Shown: positions 13,391-25,274 of the stretch, one piece after another
How positions within the stretch are numbered: the stretch's first letter is position 1
Layout of the letters: each line of letters starts with the position of its first letter
NCBI GenBank assembly: GCA_003254925.1
Contig: QANZ01034327.1
Span: 45,598-109,597, forward strand
Source of the DNA: Chamaecrista fasciculata
Lineage: Eukaryota; Streptophyta; Magnoliopsida; Fabales; Fabaceae
DNA length: 64,000 nucleotides
Direction: 5' to 3'
The notes under the pieces: generated by a model
The model's input: only the letters and a program-made list of their open reading frames with translations
The model's database searches: none
What the model was told of the DNA's origin: nothing
Translations under genes and position numbers: made by a program

Positions 13391-14910
13391 GGGTAAAAGA
13401 AAGGTACCTGTGGTTTGGCCTAATCTCACTTTTATGACGTGTGGTTTCAAAAGTTGCACATTAGGTACCTGTGTGTTTCGCCGTTAAACAGAAGCAGTAC
13501 TTGTGTAATTTTCCGTTAAATTTGAAGAAAAAAAACGCATGTGAGAGTCACGTGCGCAGCTCTTTGACATTTTAAACCATTTGAAACTCTAATAAGCCTT
13601 CATTTCCATCCATTTTCTTCACTTTCATCCATTCTCTTCATCTGCGCAGCTTCAAGTCTAAAATCCCCAACTCTTTGGTTTTTATTTCTCCATTTTCTTC
13701 ATCCATTTCCTTGGACGACTTCATGGCAACTACTGCACATTCATCTTCAACTTCATCATCTTCATTTCGTGGTCGCAGGATTCGTTGTGGCTGTGGTGAG
13801 TATGTAGTCATGCGTTCATCTTGGAAACCTTGCTCTTTTGGAAGGCGATTTTGGACTTGCCCGAAGTATCAGGTGTGTAGAAATTTGTTATTTGGTAGTT
13901 TGTTGTATTTCTGGTTAAGTTAATGGTTTATTCCATTTCATACTTTGCAGCATTATCAATGTGATTTTTTTGATTGGATTGAAGAACCAACATGTCCACG
14001 CGGCCGTGAATTTGGACAAAAGGTTCAAGAAAAAATTGCCAAGCTTGAAGCTGAAATCAAGGAGTTGAAGACAAATGAAAGCATGATGAAGACAACTAAG
14101 AGGCAGAAAAATTTAGTGCAGATGTTGTTAGGATCTTGAGTGTTTTATCTGTTGATTACTCTCTTTGTACTTTGGGGAGCAAAGTTTGGAAGAAATGACA
14201 ATTATTTGCCTTATTAGCAAATTAATGTATCTGCAATTAGATTATGTGTTTGGTTATGTTTATGGAAGTTTGTAAGAAATGGCAATTATTTGCCTGACCT
14301 TTATTAATGAAAATTTGTTTATGTTTTCCAATCTTATTCTTGAATCTTGTTAAGTTTATGGAGATGTGAAAAGATTAGGCTGTGAAAAAGGGTAAAAAAT
14401 GTGAAAAAATGGTGGGGAAGAGTTGTGAACAAGCACAAAAAATGAAGATTGGTTGTAGTTGACAAAAAAGTTTGGTTCTTTGTTTTGACAACATGAAAAT
14501 GATCAAACTGATCACAATTTGTGCCACAATCAATAACCTGTGTGCACAACCCAAACATTTAAACATCTATAAATTGCCATGAGTAATCATTCAAATATAT
14601 TTAAGATTATTGTTAATAGTCATGAACAACATACGTACAATAACATCCATGAGTAACACAAGTAAACAAAATACAATCAAAATATGAAGCTAATATGTAG
14701 TTCAAGCTTCAGCAAAACCACAGGTACCTAATGTGCAACTTTTGAAATTACAAGTACTACTTTTTCCATCAAAAATTTAATGGAAAATTACACAAGTACT
14801 GCTTCTGTTTAACGACGAAACACACAGGTACCTAATGTGCAACTTTTGAAACCACACGTCATAAAAGTGAGATTAGGCCAAACCACAGGTACCTTTCCTA
14901 TATTTTACCC
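13391..14910. mobile_element. Mutator-like element carrying a GRF zinc-finger gene
   Basis: The ends are GGGTAAAA at 13391 and its complement TTTTACCC ending at 14910. Inverted similarity runs for about 140 bp, including GGTACCTGTGGTTTGGCC and GTTTCAAAAGTTGCACATTA. Identical 9-bp flanks TTTAAAAAA lie at 13382-13390 and 14911-14919; they are low-complexity but exact. Long inverted repeats plus a 9-bp duplication fit the Mutator superfamily. There is no MURA-type transposase; instead the interior encodes a 112-residue GRF protein. The right inverted repeat has an internal partial duplication at about 14720-14790. This is therefore a non-autonomous, Pack-MULE-like element. Confidence 0.75.
13723..14139 (+). 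CDS. GRF-type zinc-finger protein inside a transposon
   Basis: Two exons, 13723-13872 and 13951-14139, are joined by a 78-bp GT-AG intron and give 112 residues. The N-terminus is Ser/Thr-rich (MATTAHSSSTSS). It is followed by the GRF finger: RCGCGEYVV, then SSWKPCSFGRRFWTCPKYQ, then HYQCDFFDWIEEP across the splice site. The CxC, WTC and QC cysteines supply the zinc ligands, and GRRF gives the domain its name. The C-terminal 50 residues are a Lys/Glu coiled coil. Small GRF plus coiled-coil proteins of this length are very numerous in plant genomes and often sit in transposons. Their nucleic-acid-binding role is inferred from the domain. The start was chosen at the first ATG that leads directly into the domain; an upstream in-frame ATG at 13675 would add 16 residues. 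Confidence 0.7.
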
Positions 14911-15836
14911 TTTAAAAAAAAAGACATGAACAAGTAAGAAATGAAATTTGGACAATAACTATTTGCTCATCATTATTGATTAATTATTAGCACAACTATT
15001 TACTGTCACAAGAAACATGTGTTTATCAATTATCAAAAGTAAGTGTTATATGTTAGCTTCTAGGTACAAGATTCTAACAAATCACAAAGTTCATGTGATA
15101 AAAAATGAAAATAGATTTATTGGAAGGGCGTTGTTACAGAATGTTCCAGTATAAAAGCATTCGAGCATCTGTTTTCTTTTTTTTTCTTCATCTTTATATT
15201 TTTTAAAAGAAAAAAATAGTATTCTATCCTCCGTATTAGCCATCAAACAATGAATGTTAAAACATTGGCATCACCTTCACTGAAAGTACAGAGAGAAAAG
15301 AAGAAAGTATTTTATCATCAATGCATGGATCCACGTCGCTTTTTTATTTATTTTATCTCTCTACAAAATGAGGTAAAGTAATATTCTTACAAGATGGTCA
15401 CAAAGGCATCTTAAGCAGGAAACACATGTATGTGAAGGAATTGATGAATGCAATAAGAAACAAACAATATTTAAGACTTGGAATTCATTGATGAAGCAAG
15501 AGACGTGTGTTCAGTTTAGCTAAGAAAAGAAAAAGGAGGAAGAAGCAGGAAGAACAAAGCCAAAACCCCAGCTCCATTCAGACATGATATGAGAATCAAA
15601 ATTTTCATACATTTTAACACAAATGTAATGACTATAGGATCTATGGAACTAATACACCTATCAACCCTACATTAAGCAAAAGAAAGGTTGCTCATAGTCT
15701 CATAATTGCCTATGTATTCAAAACACTCAAACAAGACAATTTGGTGTGGATAGTGGAAGAACAAGCAGAAGAAGCAGCATTTTGGAACCCATTAATTAAT
15801 AATGATACTAATGTCTTGTTCCATTTGAGCTTGTGA
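14911..15836. other. Intergenic and 3' flank of the methyltransferase gene
   Basis: Bases 15540-15836 are the likely 3' UTR of the methyltransferase gene (minus strand). The rest is AT-rich with no gene-like features. Confidence 0.5.
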
Positions 15837-18121
15837 TCATTGTGAGGTTGTGGAATTATTGTCCCCTCCAACCCAATACTGTTTGACAGCAAACAAAACC
15901 TTCTCTGGAACATTAGGTCCATCCTCATGATCCACCATTTGTGTGTTCCATCTCATCCCTTTCACTGTCCTTTGAATCTGCATCAACACACCCACATTAT
16001 CTCTGAATATCACTGCTCCTTCTGGCCTCAATATACGGTCCATCTCCAATAGAATGTCTTCTGCATTACACCTGTAAAATTCACCATATTAGCATACATT
16101 TGACATCTTTCATGAAACACTTCAAGAGAGAAAAACAAAAATTACTCACTTTCCCCTGTACAAGCTGAAAAGACCATTTGCATGGATGAGATCATATGTC
16201 CTTGGATATGTGGAGAAGGCTTCACACCTAAAAGTTTTAAAAAACTTTGATTAGTTTTAGTTTTTCCTAAATAGGTAGACAACAAAGAACAAACCAATAA
16301 TCATATGTTTGTGTGTGTGTAAAATTTACCAGTCGTGATATATGCCAATCAATCCACGCTCGAAAATAGCACCAAGTGTATCTTTCTCAGCAATTATAGG
16401 AACAACATTCATAACCCACAATTTAGGAGAATCAATGGCTGCAGCGAAGCCTCCTAAGCCAGCATTCATGTCCATGATGTTTCTGTACCTACCTGTATCC
16501 AAGATTTTATTAACCTGCTTGTAAGCATTCACATGCTTCTGCCATGATCTCTTGTCTTCTTCATACACCTGCACAGACACCCCATCAACAAATCCGCCGG
16601 AGATTCTAGCCGGAACTGCGTTCAGTCTCTCCGGGAACGGCTTCCATGAGCCACTGCCTTTAGGAGAAGGAGTCTGACACTTCTCCATCGGCTTGTACCT
16701 TCATAACAGAAATAACTGAATTAAGAACTCTTAATTAACATTTATAAAAAAGAAAACCTTCCTATTTGAATCTCTATTATTGTTATTACCAGACATCACG
16801 TGTGGATTCACAAGTTTTAGGCTTGGAATCTCGGCCAGGGCATTCATTAGGACTTAATCTTTTTCTCCATATAGCAATCTCAGCCTTCTCGTGCACTTTT
16901 TCCCAACACAGACGTTTAGCAACTTCTTCAATCTGCCTTTGTTCCTCTGCAAGTTCATCCTCAGGTCGCTGCCATGCTTGGAAATTAGTCTTCCAGTTAA
17001 TCGGAGGACCCGAAAGAGCCCAATAACCACCGGGTCTAAGAACCCGATCTATTTCCATCATGTACATTCCATCTGTCCAAAAACATAAACTTTATGAGCA
17101 GAGGAAGAAAAAAAAAAAAGAAAAAATGAAAACAGAAAGGCATTATATTGATTCTGATTTCTCAAATCTGATCACCATTTCCTCCCCATGGAATCAAACA
17201 CCTTGAACAATGTGCCATGTCAAATGATCCAGAAGCAAAAGGCAGCTTTATGGTTCCTAGAACGCCAATGATTGCAGGACAACCCCTTTCTAAAGCAAAT
17301 TGCACTTGTGCTTCATGTGAGTCTCTGGGTGCTATTGAAAATGTCACCACATTCTTCTTAAACAAGTAAGCCCCCAAACTAGCAACCTACATTATTATAT
17401 ATACATCTAACATCATTAATTCACCATAAAGTAACACACTTTAACAAAAACAAGCCATTTTAAATGTTAAATTACATACCCCACAACCAGTATCCAAAGC
17501 AGTTCGAACCATGCCATTATCAAAAGGAATAACAGAGGCTAGTTGAGCGATATAAGCATCAGCACCCTCAGGAAACTGCGTTCCTCCACCGGGAAACCTA
17601 AACACATTCCCTTCATACTGAATCCAATTCTGCGACGCTTTTTCAATGGTGAGACTCTTATAAGGCGCATTTGCGTATGGCACATAATCACGACTTTTCG
17701 GCCATGGAAACGGCGTCGCATACCCTTTTGGCGCAGGAATCAGACACCGAAGTTTCTCCTCGGGAGGATAACAATGTCTTTCTCTGTAATTCATGTTCTC
17801 TCTCGGAAACGTCATGGCTCGCATCTGATCATGGCAGGGTGTGAAATCGCTGAATTTGTCATCGCAAGGTTCGAAATTTTTTATGGGAAAATTGTCAGAA
17901 GAAGAAACAGAATCGTCACGATGGGTTTCGTAGTTTAAGTCGGAGAGGAGGTTGCAATCGGTGCGGCGGGTGATCTCGGCGGCGATGGAGTCGCCTTTGC
18001 CGGAGCCGCCGCGTTGCCAGGCGCCGAAGAGGAAGAAGAAAGCGCATAAGGCGGTGGCGAGGAAGAAGGGCATGAGGCCCATCTTGTTGCGGTTGTCTCT
18101 GCTGTTTTCTTTGGTGGCCAT
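15837..18121 (-). CDS. Probable methyltransferase, PMT2/PMT14-like (QUA2/TSD2 family)
   Basis: Six exons on the minus strand (18121-17480, 17386-17176, 17072-16790, 16698-16330, 16227-16150, 16071-15837), all GT-AG with closing phases, give 605 residues; relatives are about 600-615. It is a type II Golgi membrane protein: a short basic N-terminus, one membrane segment near residues 15-35 ([19 protein letters not shown]), then a lumenal DUF248 methyltransferase domain. Visible family signatures are [42 protein letters not shown], the SAM-binding [48 protein letters not shown] and [13 protein letters not shown]. The likely role is pectin (homogalacturonan) methylation, as shown for QUA2 and inferred here. 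Odd residues: GCP in [11 protein letters not shown], where relatives have GVP. The gene appears intact. Confidence 0.94.
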
Positions 18122-18417
18122 GGATGGATGAGTAAGAAATGTGAAAAAGAAAAGAACTTGATGGATTAGGAGAAATGGGTAGTTATAGATGAAGAGGATT
18201 ATTCATTATTTGTGATGATTATGGAATTTTTGAGAGTAAGAGTGAGATGATGATGTTGATGATGATGTGGGGGTAGTTGACCGGTGTATGTGTGTATTGT
18301 GCGGTGCGAAGTGTTGTTTGCGAGAAGTCCGAGGACACGAAATTGTCTTGCTTGCGAAATGTGGGGCCTTGAACTTTTTGTCAGAACATTTCTTGGGTTG
18401 TTTGTTAATACTTCGAT
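18122..18417 (-). promoter_or_regulatory. Methyltransferase 5' leader and presumed promoter
   Basis: This is the short region between the methyltransferase start and a transposon at 18418. It is AC-rich on the sense strand, with no motif I can single out. The insertion brings a 529-bp element to within about 300 bp of the start codon. Confidence 0.3.
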
Positions 18418-18946
18418 GGGACAAATTACATATTTGGTCCCTTATATTTGGAGTTGGTTATAATCCAGCCATGTATTCTTTTTTGTTATAGTTTTCATCT
18501 TGCAAATTTTTCAAAAGTTTCAATTTTTGTCACAAACTTACTTTATTTGATCTCATTTATTATTGTCTCAATATGCTAAAAAAATAACTCGTTAAGGCTT
18601 AAGAATAACATATAACTTGAAACTCATTGTATTTAAACTTGAAATGAGAAAGATATTACTAATTTCGCTCATTTGAACATGAAATGAGTGATTCACTTTC
18701 AAAGTCTAATTTGACATTGCTTACTAACATCGTAATTAGATAGAGAAATGACTCGTCAAAAGTAACATATAACTCTAAATTCATTGCATTTAATCTTGAA
18801 ATGAGAACGACATAATCACGTATAATTATTGGGATTAAAAAGTGAAACTCGTAAGAAACTTTAAAAACTAAAATTACAAAGAAAAAAGATAAAAGACTAA
18901 ATTGCAATCTATCTCAAACATAATGGATCAAAAATGTATTTTGGCC
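18418..18946. mobile_element. Fold-back MITE, imperfect 9-bp target duplication
   Basis: GGGACAAATTACATATTTGG at the left pairs imperfectly with the complement of the right end (TGTATTTTGGCC). The flanks TACTTCGAT (18409-18417) and TACTTTGAT (18947-18955) form a 9-bp duplication with one difference. Internal phrases AACTCATTG...AACTTGAAATGAG resemble the interior of the element at 2825-3243, so both may be one Mutator-like family. Confidence 0.6.
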
Positions 18947-18955
18947 TACTTTGAT

Positions 18956-19630
18956 GATACTAAATAGGTGTTGAATGTGGGTTTCCCTTTTTGGCCCTCT
19001 AGAGTCTAGTCTTTTGTTATACTAGGCCACTTGGAAAATGAAAACCAACCACCCACCCGTTGTGTGTGGAGTGTGGGACTCTGGATTTAGAAAGAAACAT
19101 ACATACATTATCCTTGGAAAATGGAAACCACCCACCCGTTGTGCATTATCCTCTAACAAGTAATCAGAATCATGTCTTTAATTGTTCCCAACAATCATAT
19201 AATCAATCATATAGGATGATTAAGTAGAGAATCTTGATTGTACGTGAGGGGATTTTCTTTTACAATTTTATGGTTATGTATACACGTTAATAATAAGTAA
19301 GTTGTCATCGTAATTATTTCCATTAAAAAAAGTTGTCCTCGTAATCATCGTGTGAATGAAAAATATATTATATGAATAGTTACAGACTTTGAAACAATCT
19401 TTTAAAATATCATTTTAAAAAAAGCAAGAAAGACAATTATATAATAATTAAATATTATAGTAAAAACTTTAAAGTATTTTCTTTTACTTGACTCTTAAAT
19501 ATTAATTTTCATTAATTTATAGTTTTTAGGACAGTTTAGAAATAATAATAATTTATTATACGAAATACTTATTGCACTGACTTTTACAATAATGCTAAGG
19601 CCCAAACCGAAAACCAATAAAATAAATGCT
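18956..19630. other. AT-rich intergenic
   Basis: No coding exon is seen. A direct repeat of the phrase 'ggaaaatg(g)aaaccacccacccgttgtg' occurs at about 19033-19062 and 19116-19144. Confidence 0.45.
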
Positions 19631-19637
19631 GTTGAGA

Positions 19638-19670
<33 letters not shown>

Positions 19671-19710
19671 ACCTTAATCTGGCGCCTTAGACCAACTCGG
19701 CCATCTCAAC
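19631..19710 (-). tRNA. tRNA-Leu (anticodon AAG)
   Basis: Read on the minus strand, GTTGAGA and TCTCAAC form the acceptor stem. TGGCCGAGTTGGTCTAAGGC supplies the A box and D arm, and CCAGA/TCTGG enclose the loop TTAAGGT, giving anticodon AAG at positions 34-36. A long variable arm of the class II type follows, with B box GGTTCAAATCC. It is 80 nt with no intron. A TTTT tract lies just downstream on the minus strand (19622-19619). It is a strong structural match to plant nuclear tRNA-Leu. Confidence 0.95.
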
Positions 19711-19824
19711 ATCAGTGATGAACGATTTCAGCATTTAGAAATTTGACTTCAAAAGAAAACAGCGAATTCTGCCCCCGTCATAATTCTAATTTCTAACGGA
19801 TGCGAGCAAGAACATTCAACCCCA

Positions 19825-21854
19825 ATGGTTCATGGTTCATCTTCTCAATTCATGAACCACTCGATTTACCCTCTCTTAAGTCTCGGAAATCTTGTTCCGC
19901 ACAACCCCACAATCTTTACCTTCGAAAATTTTCGTCAACTTCATGCTAAGCTCATTACTTCTTGCCTTCTCAATTCTGATCCTTCTTGCTTTCTCTCATT
20001 TCTGAAGCTAGTCGTATCATATCCTTCTGCTCCACCCCAAGTCTCCACTTTTTCTCAGTTCCACACACCATTATTTTTCACATGGCGTCATCTTGTTCTG
20101 AAGTTGGGTTTAAAGGACAGACCTTTAAGGGTCTTTTATCTGTTCAATGTCATCCGAAGAGCAACACATGGTCAGCTATATCTTAGTGATCCTTATATGT
20201 ATGCTTCTTTGATCAAAGCTTCTAACAGTGCTTCGGCTATTCGTCAAGGAAAATCTATTCATTGTCATGTTGTTAGGCTTGGTTTGGACATGTCAATATA
20301 TGTAATTCTCTTATTTGCTTTTATGCAAGCTCCTTGAAGTCCATGAAACATGCATGTGTTCTGTTTGATGGAATTCCTGAGAAAACGGTAGTCACAGTTA
20401 ATTGTATGATATCTAGATTTGTAAAGAATGGGTTTTTTAATTGGGCATTCAGCTTCTTGAATCACATTTTGGGTTATTCTTTAGAAGTGGGCTTGAGACC
20501 AAATCATGTTACTATGATCATTTTGTTTTCTGAATGCGTTGAATTTAGTTCTGGAATTTCACTTAAAGCTTACTGCTGGAAGATGGGTTATATTTTGAGA
20601 ACTGAGGTCTGTAATGCTCTCATTGATTTCTATGCCAAATTTGGTAGATTGAATGATGCGGAAAAGCTGTTTAATGATATGCCTGCAAGGGATTTAATTT
20701 CATGGAACACTATGATCTCAGGGTACACCAAGAGTAAAAATTGTGGAAAAGCTATATCTTTGTTTAGAGAAATGATATCTAACGATGTATTATGTGATAG
20801 AGTGTCCTTGATCAGCATGATTTCGGCTTCTGCTAATGATGGAAATCTTAAAATGGGGAAAGCGGTTCATGGACATATAAAATCCAGGGGAATAGAGATT
20901 ACTCTACCACTTGGCATTGTGCTAATTAACATGTATTTTAAATGTGGATTGGTCGATTCTGCACGAAAAGTTTTTGCTGACCTACTCCATGATAATATTG
21001 CTATCTGGAATTCTATGATTCATGGGTTTGTTGAATCTGAAAACAATCTTGAGGCTTTATCATTGTTCAATATGATCCAGTCTAGAATGTTACTTCCAGA
21101 TGAAGTAACAATGCTAGGATTAATCATGGCATGCAAGAACACTTAGGATATCTGTCAAGGTATTGAGCTTCATTCTCATATAGAAAGTAATGATACTCTT
21201 AGTGAGAGTATTATACTGAAGAATTCCCTGATTGATATGTATGCAAAATGCGGGAGCATGAGCAAAGCCCAATCTGTCTTTGATAAGATGTCCAAAAGAG
21301 ACGTTATTTCATGTACATCAATCATTGTGGGTTATGCTGTTAATGGTCAAGGAGAGAAAGCAATTGCTGCTTACCACAAAATGGGAGCTGAGAAAATTGA
21401 GCCTAACCATGTCACATTTATTGGAGTGCTGTCAGCTTGTGACCATGCTCGATTGGTTGATAAAGGTAGAAATTTTTATGATGCTATGTGTAAGGTGCAG
21501 AATATAGAGCCTAGGATTGAGCATTGTGGATGCATGGTTGATATGCTTGCACGAGCTGGAATGCTAGATGAAGCCTTCAACTTTGTTAAAAAAATGCCAG
21601 TACAGCCAAGTGCTGTGATTTGGAGAATGCTGATTAACGCTTGTAGGGTTAATGCTGATATTGATCTGGGATTGAGTCTGGTGACAGGACTCATGAAACT
21701 AAAATCACTCCAAGCTGAAGATCGTGTTTTATCTTCCAACATTTTTGCTGAAGCTGGAAGGTGGGACGATGTTCTGCATGAAAGACATTCAATGACATCC
21801 CACAAATTTCTAAAAGAAGCAGGGAAAAGTACAATTTCAAACTTAACCGAATGA
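19825..21854 (+). pseudogene. PPR protein gene (PLS/E-type), disrupted
   Basis: Intronless PPR coding sequence starts at MVHGSSSQ. The frame changes near 20300 (after ...GLDMSIYV), consistent with loss of 1 nt, or 4 nt, relative to the usual 'YVSNSLI' phrase. The next frame continues with SMKHACVLFDGIPEKTVV. An in-frame TAG at 21144-21146 then interrupts an otherwise continuous frame. At least seven PPR units are visible, e.g. NALIDFYAKFGRLNDAEKLF, ISWNTMISGYTKSKNCGKAI, NSLIDMYAKCGSMSKAQSVF and NHVTFIGVLSACDHARLVDKG. The C-terminus (residues after LINACRVN) looks like an E-type extension ending ...ISNLTE, with no DYW domain. Such proteins usually edit or process organelle RNA. Two lesions point to a pseudogene, unless they are sequencing errors. 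Confidence 0.85.
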
Positions 21855-24382
21855 CTTATGCCTGTCTCCTGGAGCTTTCATGATGGCTTGATGAGGTTGC
21901 AAATGGACAATTAAATGGCCTTATAGTTTCTTCTTATTTGGAGTAGCTGCAGCATCATAATTCATAGTCTGGTGGGTTGGTCATGTAATTTTTCAAGCTG
22001 CCATCCAAGATATGAGGTTATTTATACTGTGGTGACTAATGAAATTTTCACAGAGCCTGCAAGCTGAAGAGTTACCGAACAGATTGAGCTCGGTGCAAAC
22101 CAAGGTTTGAAGGTAAATAAATTTAACAAAATTTTTACCTGGGATTAGTGAGGAGAGACCAATAATGCCGTAGCTAAAGACTTAAATGGAGCTCAATGCA
22201 AATCAGTCACAAGTGTTTTAGAAGATTGTTCAGCATAAGAAAGGTAGCTCTGGTGAACGTTATTTATAGAATCCCTTCCGACAGAAGGGCGTGCAACTAA
22301 ATTATACAATGGTGGAAAGAATCAATTAATGGATGAAGAAAGATTGCAGCATGATAGACAATTCATGAGGCACTATATCCAATCAGTAACTTCTAAGCCA
22401 CATCACATGGTGTCCAGATACCCTGATGTCTACATTTCTTCTGTATTTTGATTAATCCATGTTGTCCAGGTCATCAGTGGATTTTCTCACATCGCCTCTC
22501 CAGGTCAAAATGAAACATTTAGAACTTTCTTTTCATTATTTCTGATCTTCCTAAGTGCACCTTTTCGTTGTTACACTCCTGGATCCTCTGTGCTTCACAT
22601 CTGAGATGCTCCAACAAGCTCAAATCCACTCTCCAGCCTGCTGCTGTTAGATTCCAACACTGCAAGTTGTGTCATTTCTTCTTAATTTGGTCAAAGGAGA
22701 GTTATATTTGTTTTCCTCACTCACTATTGTCTATATCAACTAAGATCTGATATAGATTTCATAGCACTTTCAGTTGTAGGTTGTTTTTCGTCATTGATGA
22801 TTGTGGACTTGTTCCTTGTAGTTGCTTCGATCTTTGTTGTGTTGTTAATTCATAGATACTCAAGGTTCTAGTTATGCCCAATAGCGATATGTCATTTAGT
22901 TCTGCATAAGGCTTCAATAATATGATATGCTTATCTTTGCCCTTGGTTCTGTTGAATGTTTTGTTTCTTGTGCGTGGAAATGTTTTGTTTTATTGGTTTT
23001 CATAACGTCCTAGGCGTCCCAACCAAATCAATTAGAGGGCATTAGTGACAAGCTCATATAATGGGCAAAGAGGCAATGTGTATACTGAGCCCATTATGAC
23101 AGGATCTGCGTATGATTCTGCTCCTTTCCCCACTGGCTTCATCTGCTTCTTTGGAAATTTTGACCTGCCTTGTTAATTCTCTTGCTTTGAACTTTGGAGC
23201 AGAAGATAAACAAGATTAGGGATTAGTTAGTACATGCAGAATTCTACCTTATAAATACTTGTTTGAAATTCTACTCTTTCAAATTATTGAAATTGATGCT
23301 AAAGAAGTAGAAGGAGAAGAAAAGGTAATGGAAACTTACAAGCCAAGTTGTTTCCTACTTTCCATGATATTCTGCCATTGTAAAATCACTTGATTATATG
23401 TTGTCTATGATGTGATATACTGTATTCATTTATCTCATAGAGTCTATCTTTTCCCATGCTTCAGTAGCTGGAAGAGTGCAGTGTGGTTCATTATTCATCT
23501 GCTGTTTTATTTGCCATTTTGCTTCGGTCAAATATTGTTGTTTTACTGCAAATTGTTTGCTATTTTGCAAACTGTTTGTTGCCATACTTGTTCCATTCTG
23601 TACTTCAAATGGTCATGCAGGCATGGAGGTACTAAGGCATGGAGACTTGTACTCAAGGTCATGGAGACATGAATGGAAGCATCAAAGTCGAATCAGACTT
23701 TGTACTTGAAATTTCCATATTGTACTTGAAAATCTCTATTCAATGTCGAATCAATTTTCCAATGTAAATCCAGTAGGATAGAGGATTTGAGGCTATTTTC
23801 TTTGGTATACTCGGTCTGAAGTGGACTGCATAATGAATGTATTTGCAGTTCTCTCTGGAGATTAATGGAGTATATAGCTATATATGTTGTCTTTTGATGA
23901 ACAGTTTGGAAATTGGGGCTATTTGGTTTTCATTCTCTTACAATCTTCTGAGAAACATAAAAGCCACACTTTAAAAAAAAAAAACTATTTATTTGCTATC
24001 AGCTTAGGCTTAGGCACTCTTTTTTGACCAATTTGACTGCCTCAGACATATCAGGAAATGGCTTTTCCAACACACAATGTTAACACATGAACCTTCAAAG
24101 AGCACCCTTTGAGCCTCCTAAAGGTGTTGGCTAACAAATATATTAGTAATTAAGTATTTAAGTATATGATATATATATATATATATATATATTCGTTGCA
24201 ACTTGCAAGTGTATGTATAATTTTGGCCACAAAGTAATACGAGACAGCGATGCGAGAACAGTGCTCCACACATATTCATTGTCATCTCATTGGCCTTAAC
24301 AGTTAACTCAGAATACGTTTGGATTAAAATATATCATGTACTATAATTAATATTATTATTTTGTTTGACCCTAGTACCAACT
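21855..24382. other. Intergenic, possible long 3' transcribed region of the PPR gene
   Basis: Composition is less AT-rich than other spacers, and several potential splice acceptors exist (for example TTTGCAG near 23850), but no conserved coding exon is visible. PPR loci often have long spliced 3' UTRs, which is one possible explanation. A (TA)n run lies at about 24168-24192. Confidence 0.4.
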
Positions 24383-24462
24383 GTCAAGATGGCCGAGTTG
24401 GTCTAAGGCGCCAGTTTCAGGTACTGGTCCGAAAGGGCATGGGTTCGAATCCCATTCTTGAC
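24383..24462 (+). tRNA. tRNA-Leu (anticodon CAG)
   Basis: GTCAAGA/TCTTGAC form the acceptor stem. The A box TGGCCGAGTTGGTCTAAGGC is identical to the other tRNA-Leu in this window. CCAGT/ACTGG enclose loop TTCAGGT, giving anticodon CAG. A long variable arm and B box GGTTCGAATCC follow. It is 80 nt without intron. A TTTTT Pol III terminator is at 24471-24475. Confidence 0.95.
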
Positions 24463-24944
24463 AAACTAACTTTTTGCATTTATTTATTTGTTATTATTCT
24501 TGTTTCTATTTTTGGACTTTTTAATATGTGCCCACCAAACAAGAATCTGTCCAGTTCAATTGTTTTGACTTTTGAGAGTTTTACAGTGTCTGATACAAGT
24601 CATTCAAGTGAAAGTGATGCGATGTAATACTGGATCCGAGTCATTAAACTCTGCATCTGAATTCATTCAATAAATTTAGTTTTGGATCAAAGTTAAATGT
24701 AATGTTATGGTCCCGAATGAGTACGGTATGGAATTGTAAATGGTAAAAGTTCGTACTAATCCATTTTCATAAACGTACAGCTTCGTAATTATTTACTTTT
24801 TGGGCATGTATTGTATGTTTTGCACGAGCTAGCTTATATATGCATCTTTTTGGGCCGGCCATTTATGGTCGAGTTTGATGCATTATATTATTAATGCCCT
24901 TGACTTTCTAATATAACTCCAGACCCAAAAAAAAAAAAAAAACA
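24463..24944. other. Intergenic spacer before gap
   Basis: AT-rich with an A tract at 24927-24942 directly before the gap. No gene seen. Confidence 0.5.
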
Positions 24945-25197
24945 NNNNNNNNNNNNNNNNNNNNNNNNNNNNNNNNNNNNNNNNNNNNNNNNNNNNNNNN
25001 NNNNNNNNNNNNNNNNNNNNNNNNNNNNNNNNNNNNNNNNNNNNNNNNNNNNNNNNNNNNNNNNNNNNNNNNNNNNNNNNNNNNNNNNNNNNNNNNNNNN
25101 NNNNNNNNNNNNNNNNNNNNNNNNNNNNNNNNNNNNNNNNNNNNNNNNNNNNNNNNNNNNNNNNNNNNNNNNNNNNNNNNNNNNNNNNNNNNNNNNN
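24945..25197. other. Assembly gap (253 N)
   Basis: Unresolved bases lie between an A tract and a (TA)n run, so low complexity probably caused the break. Confidence 0.98.
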
Positions 25198-25274
25198 ATA
25201 TATATATATATAATTATAATAATTCTACTATTTATTAAAGGTTCTCATTTCTCACTCTAAAATCAACATAATTA

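Noticed and set aside
19631-19710. tRNA-Leu read as anticodon TAA
   Set aside because: Placing the 7-base loop TTAAGGT inside the CCAGA/TCTGG stem puts T at 32-33 and AAG at 34-36.
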